NCBI GenBank assembly: GCA_022385805.1
Contig: MU277677.1
Location: 1 to 64,000, forward strand
Source of the DNA: Pilatotrama ljubarskyi
Lineage: Eukaryota > Basidiomycota > Agaricomycetes > Polyporales > Polyporaceae
Direction: 5' to 3'
DNA: 64,000 nt
This document shows positions 45,750-58,041 of the stretch, in pieces. The number at the start of each line of letters is the position of its first letter. Position 1 is the stretch's first letter. The translations under genes were made by a program, and so were the position numbers. The notes below the pieces were generated by a model. The model searched no databases. It had not been told where the DNA came from and saw only the letters and a list, made by a program, of their open reading frames with translations.

Positions 45750-47425
45750 ATGGCTACCACTGGGAGGAAGCTGCCCACCTACGACGAGTTGCCTAAGTTC
45801 AAAGATTTCTCTGGCTGTGCCTGGGAGGTCTGGGGCAAAGATGACCAGCTTGGTACCATCAATCTCTTGACCGACGACGTCGTCAGTGAGGCCGCCAAAG
45901 AAATTAGGTCTGCTCCGCTCCATGTCGTCCCGCAATACGACATTGCGTTGACAGTCACATTACAGATCCGGCAAGGCCATCTGCTTAAACTGGTGGGTTT
46001 CAGACGTATCTGTACGCGCGGATTCTTATGTTCGCATGTCCAGGCCCATCCAGTTTCCGGACAAGGTCTCTATCCAGGGTAGGTCACCCTGAAGGGATGG
46101 TGCGACTTACTACTATGATAGCCTGCTTTCGGACGCATTCCACCTACGCATGAGATCATATTCAAAGCCGATCGCGGTGCAGTTCATGACGATCTCCTCC
46201 ATATTGTGAGAGAGCCCGGATTTCATATCATGCTGATTCGGACTAACGCAGCTGTTTAGAATACACAGTCTGGTACCCAGTGGGATGGCCTGAAGCATTT
46301 CGGTCTTCTGAAGCATGGCTTGTTCTACCAAGGGTGGGCATTCCATTCGCGCACAGGTTGCAGTCACGCTCAAGCCGTGAGTTTCAGAACCCCGGCGAGC
46401 TTCTTCAAAAACGGACATATCCGCATTGAAGACCCGACTGACATCGACCCCGAGCTCATCAAGTTCGGCATCCATAGTAAGTCGCTCACCTGCACTGTGA
46501 TCTGCGTTCATATGCTCAGCGGAGTGGCTTTGGCATAGACTGGGCGCAGCATGGCATCTGCGGCCGCGGAGTCTTGCTCGACATGGTCAAGTATTACTCC
46601 GAGTCAAACGGAGGGCGGCTTCCGTACGACCCGATGACCACCCATGCTGTCCCTGCAGCGGATCTCATCGCCTGCGCCCAGAAGGAGGGCATCACGTTCC
46701 GCCGCGGCGACATACTCCTCATCCGCGTCGGGTTCATCCAGCGATACTATGGGGGGACGCAGGAGGAGAGGAACAGCATCGCCGAGAAGCCAGAGACCTT
46801 GCAAGTGGCTTACGCTCTGATCGTATAGCCTCCGCCTGATGCGGTAATATAGTGCGGGCATCGAGCAGAGCGAAGACATGAAACGTTTCCTTTGGTAAGC
46901 CTGCCCTCAATTGAATGTCCGAATGCACATAGGCCTGACTGAATGTATCCTAGGGACAACCACTTTGCCGCGGTCGCTTCCGACCAGCCTGCGCTTGAGG
47001 TAGATATTGCTACTGACATCGTCCTACAGCACAACTTGCTGACTTGACCAAAACCCTGGCAGCGCTGGCCCCCTCCGGCAGGCACCCCTCACCTCCACCA
47101 GACCATCCTTGGGTCTGTATCATTACATCCGCTTGCATACGTCGTACTGATGTGTCGTAGCCTATGGGGCATGCCCATCGGCGAGTTCTTCGACCTGGAG
47201 GCGCTTTCGAAGCAGTGCGCTGAAACTGGTCGTTATGTATTCTTCTTCTCTTCTTGGCCGCTCAACGTGTATGTTGCACCATACCTCCTCCGTCGTACAT
47301 AGGCCTGATCACAATCACGCACAGACTCGGTGGCATCGCAAGCCCTCCCAACGCTGCTGTGGGCATCTTCAGGACTCCTACTCGAGTTGTCTTACGACTG
47401 ACCCTATGCAAAGGCATACTTTTGA
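45750..47425 (+). CDS. Cyclase-family metal-dependent hydrolase, copy 2, 335 aa
   Basis: Thirteen exons: 45750-45907, 45966-45992, 46044-46065, 46122-46205, 46260-46333, 46388-46476, 46539-46800, 46853-46894, 46954-46999, 47063-47112, 47161-47268, 47325-47358, 47414-47425. They join in phase to 335 residues. All exon lengths equal those of copy 1 except exons 1 and 7, each longer by one codon. Motifs: NTQSGTQWDGLKHFG, WAQHGICGRGVLLDMVKYY, FRRGDILLIRVGF, LGGIASPPNAAAYF. Intron 7 starts with GCAAGT, a GC-AG intron; copy 1 has GTGGGT at this place. Same reaction class as copy 1. Tandem duplication with later divergence. Confidence 0.92.
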
Positions 47426-47661
47426 GATGTGGCAGGATGCTCTCAAGACAACTATACGCACGAACCAACAGACACAGTCTTCTTGTTTCCCTTCACATAA
47501 CTGTATACAGGTGTTCCTTCTATTCACGAATCTGATAAGCCAGCTTGAACAGGGGTATGAATCTACAATATCGGATATGCACGAGACTGCGTATACTCAA
47601 GAAAACCAGAGATGTTCTGAATATTCGATCTTTCTCTCCACTCTCTGAAACGTCCATCCAC

Positions 47662-50600
47662 TCAGCGCCTCGCAGACCCTCCGTACCGCTCGTCCTCCAG
47701 ATCCATGCCCCCATCCGAGCTCTCGTACGTCGACAACCGACGCCTCTTCGGCGCGCTAGTCCTGATCGGCGGCAACCCGTCGTCGTCTTCGTCCTCGTCG
47801 CTGCCTTTGCTCCCGCTCTCGATATCCTCGTCGCTAAACCCGGTCGCCGCCGGCGCATCTGCGCTCTCCGCGATCTCCTCTGCGAGTTCAGCGACGGTCG
47901 CAGGGCGCGGGTTCGGCAGCTCATCGATCGAGCGCGAGCGGGGACGGGGCTGGTCGAGGGCTTTGTCGGGGATCTGCAGGCAGCACGATATGAGTGTATT
48001 TTACACAAGAGCCAAATGTGTGAAGTGCGACGTACCGGAAGGCGAACGAGATACGCGAGGAGCGTCGATGCAGCGGCCAGAATGAATACGGCACGTAGAC
48101 TAATGGCGTATGCGTCACGGGCGGAACGCTGCAGGTCAGGCGGGAGCTTCGCAACGAGGGTCGAAGAGTGCCTGATCTTGCTGATAATCTGCAGGAAACA
48201 CAGTATGAGCGACATGGCGAGATACGGGGAAGAGGTTGCGGACTTCTTCAGCGTCAGGCCTGTGGATGCGCTTGTGCAGTTCCACATTGAGGATGGACTG
48301 GAAGAGTGCAGCAGAGATAGCCACGCCTCCGACTTGACCTGATGCAGAAGTAAGAACAATGTACACGGTGTCAAACAAGTCATGGCGCAGCGTACCGATA
48401 CCGCGGAAGAGTTGGCCAAAACCGGTCCCGACGGCCATGGCGTCCGCTGAGCGGACATGAGTATTGGATTCTGGTTCATCTCGCGAGTGAGCACGTACCA
48501 GGTAAGTGGGCCAGCAACGCGACTGGCAGGCAGTGTCAGCATGCACGTCCCATTCCAGAGGTGAGCTGGGAAAACCTACTCAGCATGGTCTGCAGTACGA
48601 CCGCATTGCCGAAGCCAAGAGGGAGCTACGCCATTCGCGTCAGTGGCAGAACATTTCCCTGAGCGTCACTGAGACGCACGATACTGAGCCATTGCTGGAT
48701 CGCCGGAGAGTCCTCGCGCATCAGAGCCAGCAGAGTCGCAGAGACGAACGGGAATAGGCCAAAGATGAGGTTGAGCTGCCTGTATCTTCCCGTGCGATGC
48801 ATGATCCATCTGAGGAAGGGGCCATGTATGAGCGGCAGGGTATGAATAAGGGCATTGTAAACTCACCCAGCGAAGAGAGATCCGCATGACACGGAGACAC
48901 CGTTCGGTATTAAATGGGCGCCTGTGAGACGTTCCATGAGTACCATTACCTACTCTTCCGTATTCGAGACGTCGATGACATACCGGCCTTGCTCGCGCTG
49001 GTGAGCATCACCGTCTGGAACCACGTTGGGAAGTTGTACATGACCGTGAAGTTGCAGAGCGCGACGAGGAAGTTGCTAATCCCGACCAGCACCGGGATCT
49101 TCTCGCGCAGGAGGAAAGGCGCGAGGATCGGCTCGGGAGCGATGCGCAGCTCGACATAGATGAAGAGAAGCGCAAAGACGATTGCGAGGGTGAATGGGAC
49201 GTATACGGTCGGTGACGACCACTGACGCAGCAGGATGTTTTAAGTGCGACTACCGGAGAGTATAAGGGAAGGTACGTACCAAGCGCTCCTCGCTGAAGCG
49301 CATACTCAGAAATACCAGGATGGAAAGTACCTGTAACGACCATATGAGTGCTAAAGTGGACGGGGCAGGGCGCGAGGTACTGACCGAGACGAGAAGCGTC
49401 GCGCTGCCGCCGTAGTCAATTCGTTTCAACACCTCTCTCGTGCTCTTGCTCCTGCCCTGTCGGGGATCGTCAGCAAAGGCGCAGGCTTGAACAGAACACA
49501 CGAAATGTACCGGTGTCATGTAGTGCAGATTGACCGATGTCAGCATGAAAGAGATCAAGAATAGCGGCAATTGGATGAGGAATGCCCAGCGCCATCCGAG
49601 GCTAGACGCAGTCATGAGTAACGTGCCTACTGGGGCGGAGGAAGAATTGAAACCAACCGGTCTGCAATGAACCCTCCGAGAGGACCACCGAGGCCCATTC
49701 CAAGCTGAACATAGGTGAACATCTTGACGAACGTCAGAAGCAAGGTGACGTACGCTGTTGAACACCGCGGCAACTCCTTGAGTCAGTCCACGGTTCTGCA
49801 GGGCATCGTGAGCGCATGGAATGGCTAGCGAAACGCGGTCACCTACTCTCAAGCTGTACATGTCACTGGTGATGATCCTGAACAAAGCTCTCGTCAGCGC
49901 CTTGGCGTGTGAGGGCCTCCGTGAACGCACGTTGCGGTGGTGAAAATTCCACCTCCACCTATTCCTGCAAGCTACGTAGGGCATCAGACGGACGGACACT
50001 TCCGAGGGACTGTATCATGATGCTCACGAATCTAGCCGCGATGAGCATTTCCATGCTGGATGAGAAGCCGCAAGCCACCGTTCCCAAGCCTGCGAAGAAC
50101 ACGGCTACTTGGTTCGCACCACGGCGGCCCAAAACGTTGCATAACCTCCCATAGAGGGGAGTGAACGTGCACGTCGCGAGCAAATACCTGAGAATTCCGA
50201 GTCAGGCTTGGCTCAAGTCTCTTCGTGCGGGAAGTCCACCCACGCTGTCCCAAGCCAGCTCGCTTGATGTGACTTATTGAAGTCGGAGGATATTCCGGGC
50301 AGCACTCAAGAATCATACGCTTCAGTGAATCGGCGTCCCTGGCGAAATACCAACTCGACGCTCACAGGTAGCAACCAGCGTTGCTGCATTCGAAATTAGT
50401 GCAGCATGGCATGGCACGAAACTCTCTTACGCACTGTTCAAAGACTACGGCCGTTCAAGTGCGCAAACCATCCTTCAGCATGCGATGGATCAATACGTTG
50501 GTGGGACGCTACATACAGAAAGGAACGTCGCGGTCCATATACCCGCTAGGATGCCATAACGCGTCGTTTTAGAAATTTCCATGGGCCCGATCCTGCTGCG

Positions 50601-50678
50601 TCTCTTCTGACCCATCGGCTTCGGCGAGCTCGTCCGAGCCAGGAGCGGGTCCCGCTCCGAAGGCATTGCCGGCGACAT
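47662..50678 (-). CDS. MFS transporter (14-TM, DHA2/VBA-like), 629 aa
   Basis: Twenty-one exons: 50678-50517, 50444-50435, 50383-50366, 50304-50244, 50187-50028, 49971-49931, 49877-49847, 49795-49754, 49704-49658, 49601-49511, 49456-49385, 49330-49280, 49221-48984, 48921-48867, 48809-48680, 48625-48580, 48522-48499, 48446-48396, 48338-48244, 48188-48036, 47973-47662. They join in phase to 629 residues. Family marks: a dileucine-like N-terminus (SERDPLL), SLNTTLVATLLPGISSDFNK, SWLGTAYLLATCTFTPLYG, RLCNVLGRRGANQ (loop 2-3 motif), GIGGGGIFTTATIITSDM, and LGMGLGGPLGGFIADR with GWRWAFLIQLPLF. The tail is acidic and Arg-rich. It is probably a proton antiporter in the vacuolar or plasma membrane exporting basic amino acids or drugs. 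Two exons are 10 and 18 nt. The donor of exon 19 (GTCCGC) is uncertain. Confidence 0.88.
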
Positions 50679-51667
50679 ATTGTGTACGAGCGTCTGGTAT
50701 CGTCGGAAGCGCCAAGGGTATGACGTCCCTGAGCCTCACAAAGACGACTCGACTAGGCCAGAACGGAGAGTCTACAAGCAACCTTAGTGCTCACTGAGCT
50801 TGCCGGTAGAGACAGATTCGAGAGCCAGTAAAGCTTGGCAAAAGGCAAGAGACCAACTAGGAAAGGTGAAAAGGGGTGAGCAAGGTGCGCCAAGGACAAC
50901 ATGCGATTTCATCAAGTGGACATACCAGATCCCGATTGTTGGACCCTGTACAAATCGCAACGCTATGATTGCGTTCTACTCGAACGATCTGCGCTCAACG
51001 ACCAGGCTTCTGAAAGTGGCCCAGTTGTGTGCAGCTGCAGCGGTCGTCGTGGTTGGAGGGAGAGAGAGCTCGTCACGCCATTGTCACGACCACCTCCTAT
51101 TTTCGGGGTGCCGCCCTTGCCGCCGGGTGCCGATGCACCGCCTCCCCGCCGATCATCCCGCCGATCGTGCCGCTCTCCTCTCTCATCCAGGACCCGAACT
51201 TGAGCTTGCCTGGAAGTCGAGATTGCTGCCCAGGGGCCATTCGTACCAGCCTCTTCCTGTTCATGGCAAAACAACACGGGCCGCGACAATGTCACCATGG
51301 CTCCGGAAAGTAACCATGAGGGGAATTTACGTGGTATATCTCCGTCTGGCATTCCTCTTGACCGGAGCTCAGAGACTTCTACTCCTGCCATAGGCTGAGT
51401 TCAGGGTCAGAGTACTCTGACCAATCAAGCAAGAGTCACGTTGCAGACGGATGCAAAGGGGCACCCTCAGGAAAACGCTAGGGGCCCAGTGGCGAACTAT
51501 ATACATAAACTTCTGCAAAGCTCATCGCCTTCCGAATTCTCCGCCTCCTCAACGACTCCTCCCTACACCCAGAAGGTAGACGGTGAGTTGCTTGTCTTGT
51601 GCCTCAGAAATCATTGCCCGCAAACTAATAGAGCAGTCGCAGTCAGCGTATCACCTATCTGGAAAAT
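50679..51667. other. Intergenic
   Basis: About 1 kb. Open frames at 50800-51393 (+) carry no family signature and are mutually overlapping in several frames. Any upstream exons of the small gene ending at 52001 would lie at the right end of this stretch. Confidence 0.45.
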
Positions 51668-52001
51668 ATGGCCAATCAGTACAGACCGACGAACGAGTGG
51701 GTGACGGGTTCGTATACGTATCACTGCCAAGTTTGCGCGACGCAGCTACTCAATATCTTGCCGTCGGAAAACAGACCCTATCACGGAGAAGCAGAGGCCA
51801 GTCGTGCAAGACCTTGCGTACAGGCTCGGTCTTGGTTTCTTGTCCACGGAAGGGATGACTCGAGCCCAGGCCGCCGACATCATCTCCGGCCTGTACAAGG
51901 TACGCGCTAAGACGATGGACCTCGAAATTGATCCGCTCTCGTTCGACCACACTGCCGAAGCTAGGAGGGTTGTTGAGGCCGCCATGGGCGAACAGAACTG
52001 A
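51668..52001 (+). CDS. Small DUF3072-like protein, 5' end unresolved
   Basis: The C-terminal part, from about 51775 to the stop at 51999-52001, is convincing: ITEKQRPVVQDLAYRLG, STEGMTRAQAADIISGLYK, ending EAARRVVEAAMGEQN-like. The pattern (Thr/Lys-Gln..., then a second helix with MTR-QA) resembles DUF3072 proteins of basidiomycetes and actinobacteria, whose function is unknown. The upstream part is unclear: an ATG at 51668 (MANQYRPTNEWVTGSYT) is in a different frame and needs an intron I could not place with good sites, and a longer alternative frame runs from about 51630. Treat the start as provisional. Confidence 0.45.
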
Positions 52002-52716
52002 CGGCAAGTTGCTATCAATCGATGTAGTGCCACGCTGGCTTGAATTTATCGCATCTCTCTGTACAGTACATTATACTGATTTGGCCAAACTGGGTTGAGT
52101 GAACCTTCAAGAGGAGTAGAAGTAGATGCACTTGGGCCTGGTAACTTAGTATTGCATGATATTACGGCAGAACAGCATTCAGTAGGAACTACTGTACCAA
52201 GGTATGCGAGCGGGCGCTCCAACGTTGAAAGTGGAAGAAGCGCCGGCTGCTCCACGTGGTTCTATTTGTCGACCCGAATGGCCAAACACGCGTCTACGCC
52301 TGCTCGTCCTGTTCCCCATTGTCCTCCTCCCATGTCGGTGTTTGCTGGCTCTCTCGCTTGCTGTGGGCCTCTGTAGACGACCGGTAACCTGGCAACAACA
52401 CGGTTTCTAGTTGCTTGCGTGGATGCGTGCTTGCAACATGGCGCAAACACTTGCTTAGAAAGGTAGGTCCGTACGTGGAGATCGCTACTTCTGCGCGATG
52501 GGCAATCTGCTACTCCTCCTCGCAATTCTGAACGCAATTCTGGACGCAATCCAAGTGGACGCTACTCATATATAACCTGGCTCTGACCGACATGGAGTCC
52601 TCATCATCAGCCAAGTCTCAAAGCATCTGCTCGACATCCAGAGTCCTCTCCAGCACTCTCTCTACTGTACCACACACTCGCTCACTCACACAATCCCTCG
52701 AACCTCATCGCCAAAG
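52002..52716. other. Intergenic, promoter of small gene
   Basis: About 700 bp without a gene. It contains a TATA box at 52569-52575 followed by a C/T-rich leader before the ATG at 52717. Confidence 0.5.
52569..52575 (+). promoter_or_regulatory. TATA box
   Basis: TATATAA, 148 bases before the ATG of the 68-residue gene at 52717, followed by a pyrimidine-rich leader as in highly expressed fungal genes. Confidence 0.55.
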
Positions 52717-52923
52717 ATGTCTTACACCACCTTTGCGCCCTCCTACACCTTCTCGAGCCCCGCGTCGCCCAACGCGTTTGCGCTCTTCACCTCCGCCCAG
52801 TCGCCCCGCGACACCTACCACATGTACGAGGATGCACGCCAGGTGCTGCGTCCCTCCAACGGGCGGACCACCGTCAGGAAGACGACGAAGCCCTCCGGTC
52901 TGAAGAAGATCTTCAGGCTGTGA
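52717..52923 (+). CDS. Small basic protein, 68 aa
   Basis: Single exon from ATG (context gccaaagATGtc) to TGA. The Ser/Phe/Tyr-rich first half (MSYTTFAPSYTFSSPASPN) is followed by SPRDTYHMYEDARQVL and a basic end (RKTTKPSGLKKIFRL) that could form an amphipathic, membrane- or nucleic-acid-binding helix. Strong C-ending codon preference, TATA box and pyrimidine-rich leader support a real, well-expressed gene. Function unknown. No signal peptide and no Cys. Confidence 0.65.
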   Translation: MSYTTFAPSYTFSSPASPNAFALFTSAQSPRDTYHMYEDARQVLRPSNGRTTVRKTTKPSGLKKIFRL

Positions 52924-53650
52924 GCGAACACCCATAGACTCGCGGCTTGGTCCCGAGTCTCCCACAAACACCACCACCACCTCGACTGGCCGCGTCCATA
53001 ACTCATCGACGCCGCGCATCGCCCACCACGGCACCGCTGCACTCGCGCACGCCCACCGCCACCTCGTATTGTGAGGAGCCTCGGGTGCAGCATCGCGCGT
53101 CCTGGTCCAGGGTCCAGGGTCCTGGCCCGCGCCTCTGCCACAGCCCCGTCCTGGAACGCGCTCACGCCCGTCCCTGTCGCCCTAAGCCTCGCTGATTGCG
53201 AGCAGGCATGTCCTCTTGCGGACTCACGCCAGGATCGGACGATTCAACTATGGACTGTATCGTAGCCTTGGACTCTCGTAGACATGCATCATCGCTTCTA
53301 TATCCATACTTGCCACTAGCAGCATCTTGTATACCCCTGCATCCAATTTATACTGTACCCCGCGTCATCTGAACTACCCGCGAAACGTACGTGCGCCTCT
53401 CGTGCTATCCAAGCACTAGTCTCTGCTGTCGGGCAGTTCGACGAAGAGGCAAACGGCCTTCGTAGATTCCTGAGCACGCAGCTGGGGCTCGCATGAAGAC
53501 GCGGCTCCTCGATAGACTTCATCGAAGGGGAAGGGCGTGGGCGCTACTTTGCCACTTTCATGAGTACCACGTCAACACGGTTCTTTCTTCTGCTTTGACT
53601 CTTGGAAACGCACTCCTAAGGACCGTCAAACGTCGAAAGACCAGGCAGTC
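52924..53650. other. Intergenic
   Basis: About 730 bp, probably 3' region of the small gene and 5' region of the PP2C gene. No further gene seen. Confidence 0.5.
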
Positions 53651-55386
53651 ATGCATGGACTCATGAGGACCCGATTGGCTCCATTCCGCCAGTATAAACG
53701 AGCTACAGCCATCGGATCGGAACGAGGTGGCGTAAACGTTCGCTCCTCTGCCAGTGGCCTCTCGAGACCTCCAATCATATGCGCCTTCTCATCCGGAACT
53801 CCAACCCAGCGGAATGACACTGGATACCAGAAGATAAAAAGACGCTTAGGTCCAGGCTCCTTTCATGCGCTCGTCGTTGCCGGATGCACCGTGCTTGTAC
53901 TCTGGACTGCCACCGCCTCGATATACCTGGGAGGTTCTACTCTATATCTCGACGCGCCTCCTGAGCAACCCAGACCGTCAGATCCAAAGCCCGTTGGCCA
54001 GGATGAGCTCACTAGCGATGTGGTGAAGTGGTGCGCCGCATTTGTTGACCAGCAGCTGCGCCGAAGCGAGAAGACATGCATTCCACCTGCAAAGTCTGGC
54101 ATCTCTCGATACGACATGGTGCGGTTGGCGAGGTAAGTCCTGCAGCTCGGTACTTGTGAAGCGTGTCTTCACTCTGATAAGCAACGACCCTGTAGAAGAT
54201 GAACATGCGGAAGCAGTGTTGCCAGTGCCCTCAGGCTACTGGTCGTTCTTCGGATTATTCGACGGTCACAGTGGCCGAGACACCAGTGCATGGCTATCAG
54301 ATAACCTCATTCCGGCTGTAACGGGGGCGCTTGCCGACCTGTACTCTAAAGCAGTTCAAGTTCAGAAAGCAGAATCGACACCTGAACCTGCGCCCGCTGA
54401 CATCGAGCGGACGTTCAAGGCAACCTTCACCAGGCTCGACGATGACATTGTTAGTGCACCCCTAGACACGGTCTTTTCGTCCAGCTCTCGACATGCTGCC
54501 GTCACTCTACTGGCTCCTGCATACTCCGGTTCCTGCGCTCTGCTCTCGTTTTACGATTCGCACTCCGGCTTGCTCCATACGGCGCTCACTGGTGACTCCC
54601 GTGCCGTTCTAGGGCGTCAAGAGCGGGACGCGTCAGGTCAACCCACCGGATTGTATTCCGTGCACGCATTGACGACCGACCAGACCGGCTGGAACCCCTT
54701 CGAGCGAGAACGCATCGAGTCGGAACACCCGGGCGAAGAGCCTGTCCGAAACGGACGCGTTATGGGCATGGGCGTGTCGCGCGCTTTCGGCGATGCGAGG
54801 TACAAGTGGCCACGAGACGTTCAAGACCGCCTGAAGCGGCAGTATCTGGGCAGGACTCCCCTCCCCAATGTGAAGACTCCTCCATATTTGACTGCCGAGC
54901 CCGAGGTGACCTCCATCGATGTACGGCCAGGCGACTTCCTCATCCTGGCCTCTGACGGGCTATGGGAGTGCCTCACCAACGAGGAGGCCATCGGGCTTGT
55001 CGGATATTGGAGGGATGCTATGCGCAGCACGCGCAGTCCGGGAGAGCGCAGCAGGGCCAATCTGAACATGCCCGAGCTGCCCGTGCAAAGACACAGCGAG
55101 GAGGACGATCGGACGGTGCGTTACCGCCAATGGGGCGCGCAGAAGCGCTTTGTCACGGTCGATGAGAATGCGGCGACGCATCTTCTGAGGAACGCGCTGG
55201 GTGGAGCGGACATCGACTTGGCCGCAGCGCTCCTGAGCCTGAGAGCACCTCGCTCGAGGACATACAGGTTTGCTTATTTTCGTCTGCGCGTCGGACACCT
55301 AGGAGCTGAGTAGATGGTATAGGGATGATATAACGATCATGGTCGTCTTCTTCTCTGCTGAGGATGATCGTCGGGAGCCTATTTAG
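53651..55386 (+). CDS. PP2C-type protein phosphatase, 543 aa
   Basis: Exons 53651-54132, 54182-55267, 55323-55386 join in phase to 543 residues. A basic N-terminus (MRTRLAPFRQYKR) suits mitochondrial targeting. It is followed by one transmembrane segment (FHALVVAGCTVLVLWTATAS). PP2C motifs in order: GLFDGHSGRDTSAWLSD, ALTGDSRAVLG, GVSRAFGDARYKWP, FLILASDGLWECLTNEE, and RDDITIMVVFFS in the last exon. The metal-binding Asp residues are present. The layout resembles mitochondrial pyruvate-dehydrogenase-phosphatase-type PP2C enzymes of fungi. An alternative start is the Met at 53663. The last intron has a weak GTTTGC donor but is required to reach the conserved DDIT motif. Confidence 0.9.
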
Positions 55387-58041
55387 ATATTAGCGGACTT
55401 GGACGTTGAGGCCGCCGAATAGCATAGGGGAGCGGGTACGCATCGGTAGATGTGAAGCCTCCAATCTCTCCAGTCTTCTCTATGCTGATGCCCCTCAAAC
55501 AGTGTGCTGTATATTGTTCTGTATTATCGGCGTATCAGGGTTCCTCGGGGGCAGTTGCGCTCTCCTCTTCGTTGTAGGAAGCCAGTCAACGAACGTTGTC
55601 TAACGGGTTCGATTTTCGGCTGCAGCCGTAGATCCTGTTCCCTCTTTCCCCTACTCAATCCCATGCGCCGAAGGGCGGGACCCCATCCCGACTGTCCTAG
55701 CTCATGCTGGAAGCTCTGGCTTGCCTTCATTGTCGTTTTCCATGGACATGAGAACGGCTACCACGGAGGCTTTAGTCAGTTTCTCAGCAGGGTCAGCAGG
55801 TCATCGGTCTGTATCCGTGCCTCTCAGCACAGCCAGGGTAGAGCCTTCGTGGCAATCAGAGAAGAGAGCGGCAGCTAGGTGCTATCGGTGCCGTCGGATG
55901 GCGGGGACAGCTTCTCCACTTAATCAGTACTGATTAGGTAGAGGGACGGGTGTCCGACTCTCATTACGCTACTACCACCCTCGGCCGGATGCTCTGTCGT
56001 TACTCTCCTTGGTAAGTCGCTAGTCTACTTTCTTGGCCCCACAACGCTGACACGCACCTCCGACGGATGTCAATCTCGACTTTATCCTTCTCGAGCTTAG
56101 GCAAGGGGCGGACTGCCGTCTCCGATATACAGGGTGCGAACATTTCCCCGTTCTCTGCTAGGCTTCCAGCTGCGCATAGTACGCCAGCGCAGCATCTGTG
56201 CACCCATTCCCGCCGGTCAATCACGCTACTACCCGCCCCGCTCTCCCGTTCGTGCCTCCTAGCGACCTTATGTGCATGTCACCCCGACGCTTTGGGACAC
56301 ACATCACTCGCGCCAGTCGGCTCTGTGAACGATCCTCCGGATGAAGTGCCTGCGAACCGCCGGCAGGACCCGCCGGTTTCCAGAACGGCCGCCCGTGACA
56401 CCCCGCCTTGTGGCGTTTTTCGTCGGCGACTTCTCCGTATTGAATGGCCATGGCTCTGCTGATGTCAGGTGAGCGTCCCCAAACGTCTGAGTCTGTGGGT
56501 CGTCTCACTCCTGTAGAGCAACGTTTCTCTCGGTTTTGACACCGTCGCACACGCGATGGATGAGGTTCCCTGGGTGGTGTGTGTCTTATACCTTCCCTGG
56601 AGTGTTAGTCACTTGACATCTCCTTTCATCTACGAGGCGGCCTACGCGTGGTAACTGCCCAGCGTAAGCTGCGATCGAGACACTCATAGATGCTTGCACA
56701 TGCAAGGGTAGACCTATTAAGATCCTCTGTAGAACCACAGCAAAGCCGCACACAGAAACTTTCCAACTTGTGACTGCGTCGTGGGGCTGCACGCCTACCA
56801 TTGGGTGACGCTCTGGTGGTAGTAACCGACGGTGCGACACTCACCGGCATTGTGGTCGATGCCCATAGGCCCCCGCCTTCTGCCACTGATGCTCGGCGTT
56901 ACCGCGGGCCCCCCTTCTGTCGGCAGCAGGTCTTGAGTGCCTTCTGGTCGGGGGACTTCTCAAGCAACGACGGCCACCTCTCATTCGCCTCATGTCAGTG
57001 AGGAGTGAACTATGACCTGCATTACCGTCACTCTCATGTGCCTGGTGCGCTCTTCCGTACAGTTCCTAGGTCTGAGGCTAAATAACCGGAGCCAGAAGCT
57101 TGCCTTGCCGATGCTAGCCAGCTATCCAAGCCTTCATACGTGAGGGCGCTCCACAGGCACGAGCGCATTGTCGCTTCGCCTCTTACACGCCTTGACTCCC
57201 GGATCGAGCTCAGAGTCCGGTAAAGCGCCACCTCTGCCTCTGCCGTTTAAGAGCGGTCGAGTTTCTTTCCGGGTTAAGGCATATGGAACTCACGTAATGC
57301 ATGACACTCAACACAGCGGACTTCTAGGCGCCCGACCTAGAAGCAAGGCTGGCGGTTGTCCTTTCCCATGAGAAGATGCTGTACCATAGGGTTATTCAAC
57401 TCGCGAACAACCTGGCGTCTCGTCAGACACGTCCCTTCGCTGGCTTCCACCACCAGTACGGACATTTTTGCGGGAGACTGACCATAATGGACGAGCTCGG
57501 GGTATTCGGAAGAGCTCACCACTGCGCGACGATCATCAGGACCTGCAAATTCGTATGTCGCTCCAGGCACACAAGCTGCGTACACACGAGAAGTCTAACG
57601 GATTTTGCCGCTCGGGTGAGCTTACAGATGCCGAACGTGTGCGGAGCGAGGCCCCCTTCTCTCCTCAGCCAGCTGGTCTCAACTGAATACGTCTCGCGTC
57701 CCGTGCGTATGTCACGACGGTTAATACGACAAGTCGACCCGGAAATTCGCGCACGACTCAACTCCGCCCCCGCACGCACCTCTGCAGTCCCAAGGCTCCG
57801 GCTGGGCACAATTATAGCTCCTCCGTTCACGCGGTCGCGCACATATAGCCGTGCCTATGTGCGTCGCGGATACGCTTCTCCGAGTGTTCTGTCGCGCACC
57901 GCCCCTTCCCCGCGACGGATCGATTCCGCGGGAGGCCACTCCACATCGCGTCTCTGCAGCCCGAGTCGACGCTCCTCATAGCCTGCGACAAGAACTACGG
58001 CCCTCACGGCGGGCTCTAACCCTTTACTGAAGAGAAGAACG
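55387..58041. other. Large gene-free stretch
   Basis: 2.65 kb with no supportable gene; open frames at 56067-56462 and 57376-57981 show no family features. Two structures noted: a palindrome TAATCAGTACTGATTA near 55921 and a perfect 8-bp hairpin CTTCTAGG/CCTAGAAG at 57321-57343. Confidence 0.45.

Noticed and set aside
47545..48342. 265-codon + frame
   Set aside because: Antisense to MFS exons 19-21; no recognisable motif.
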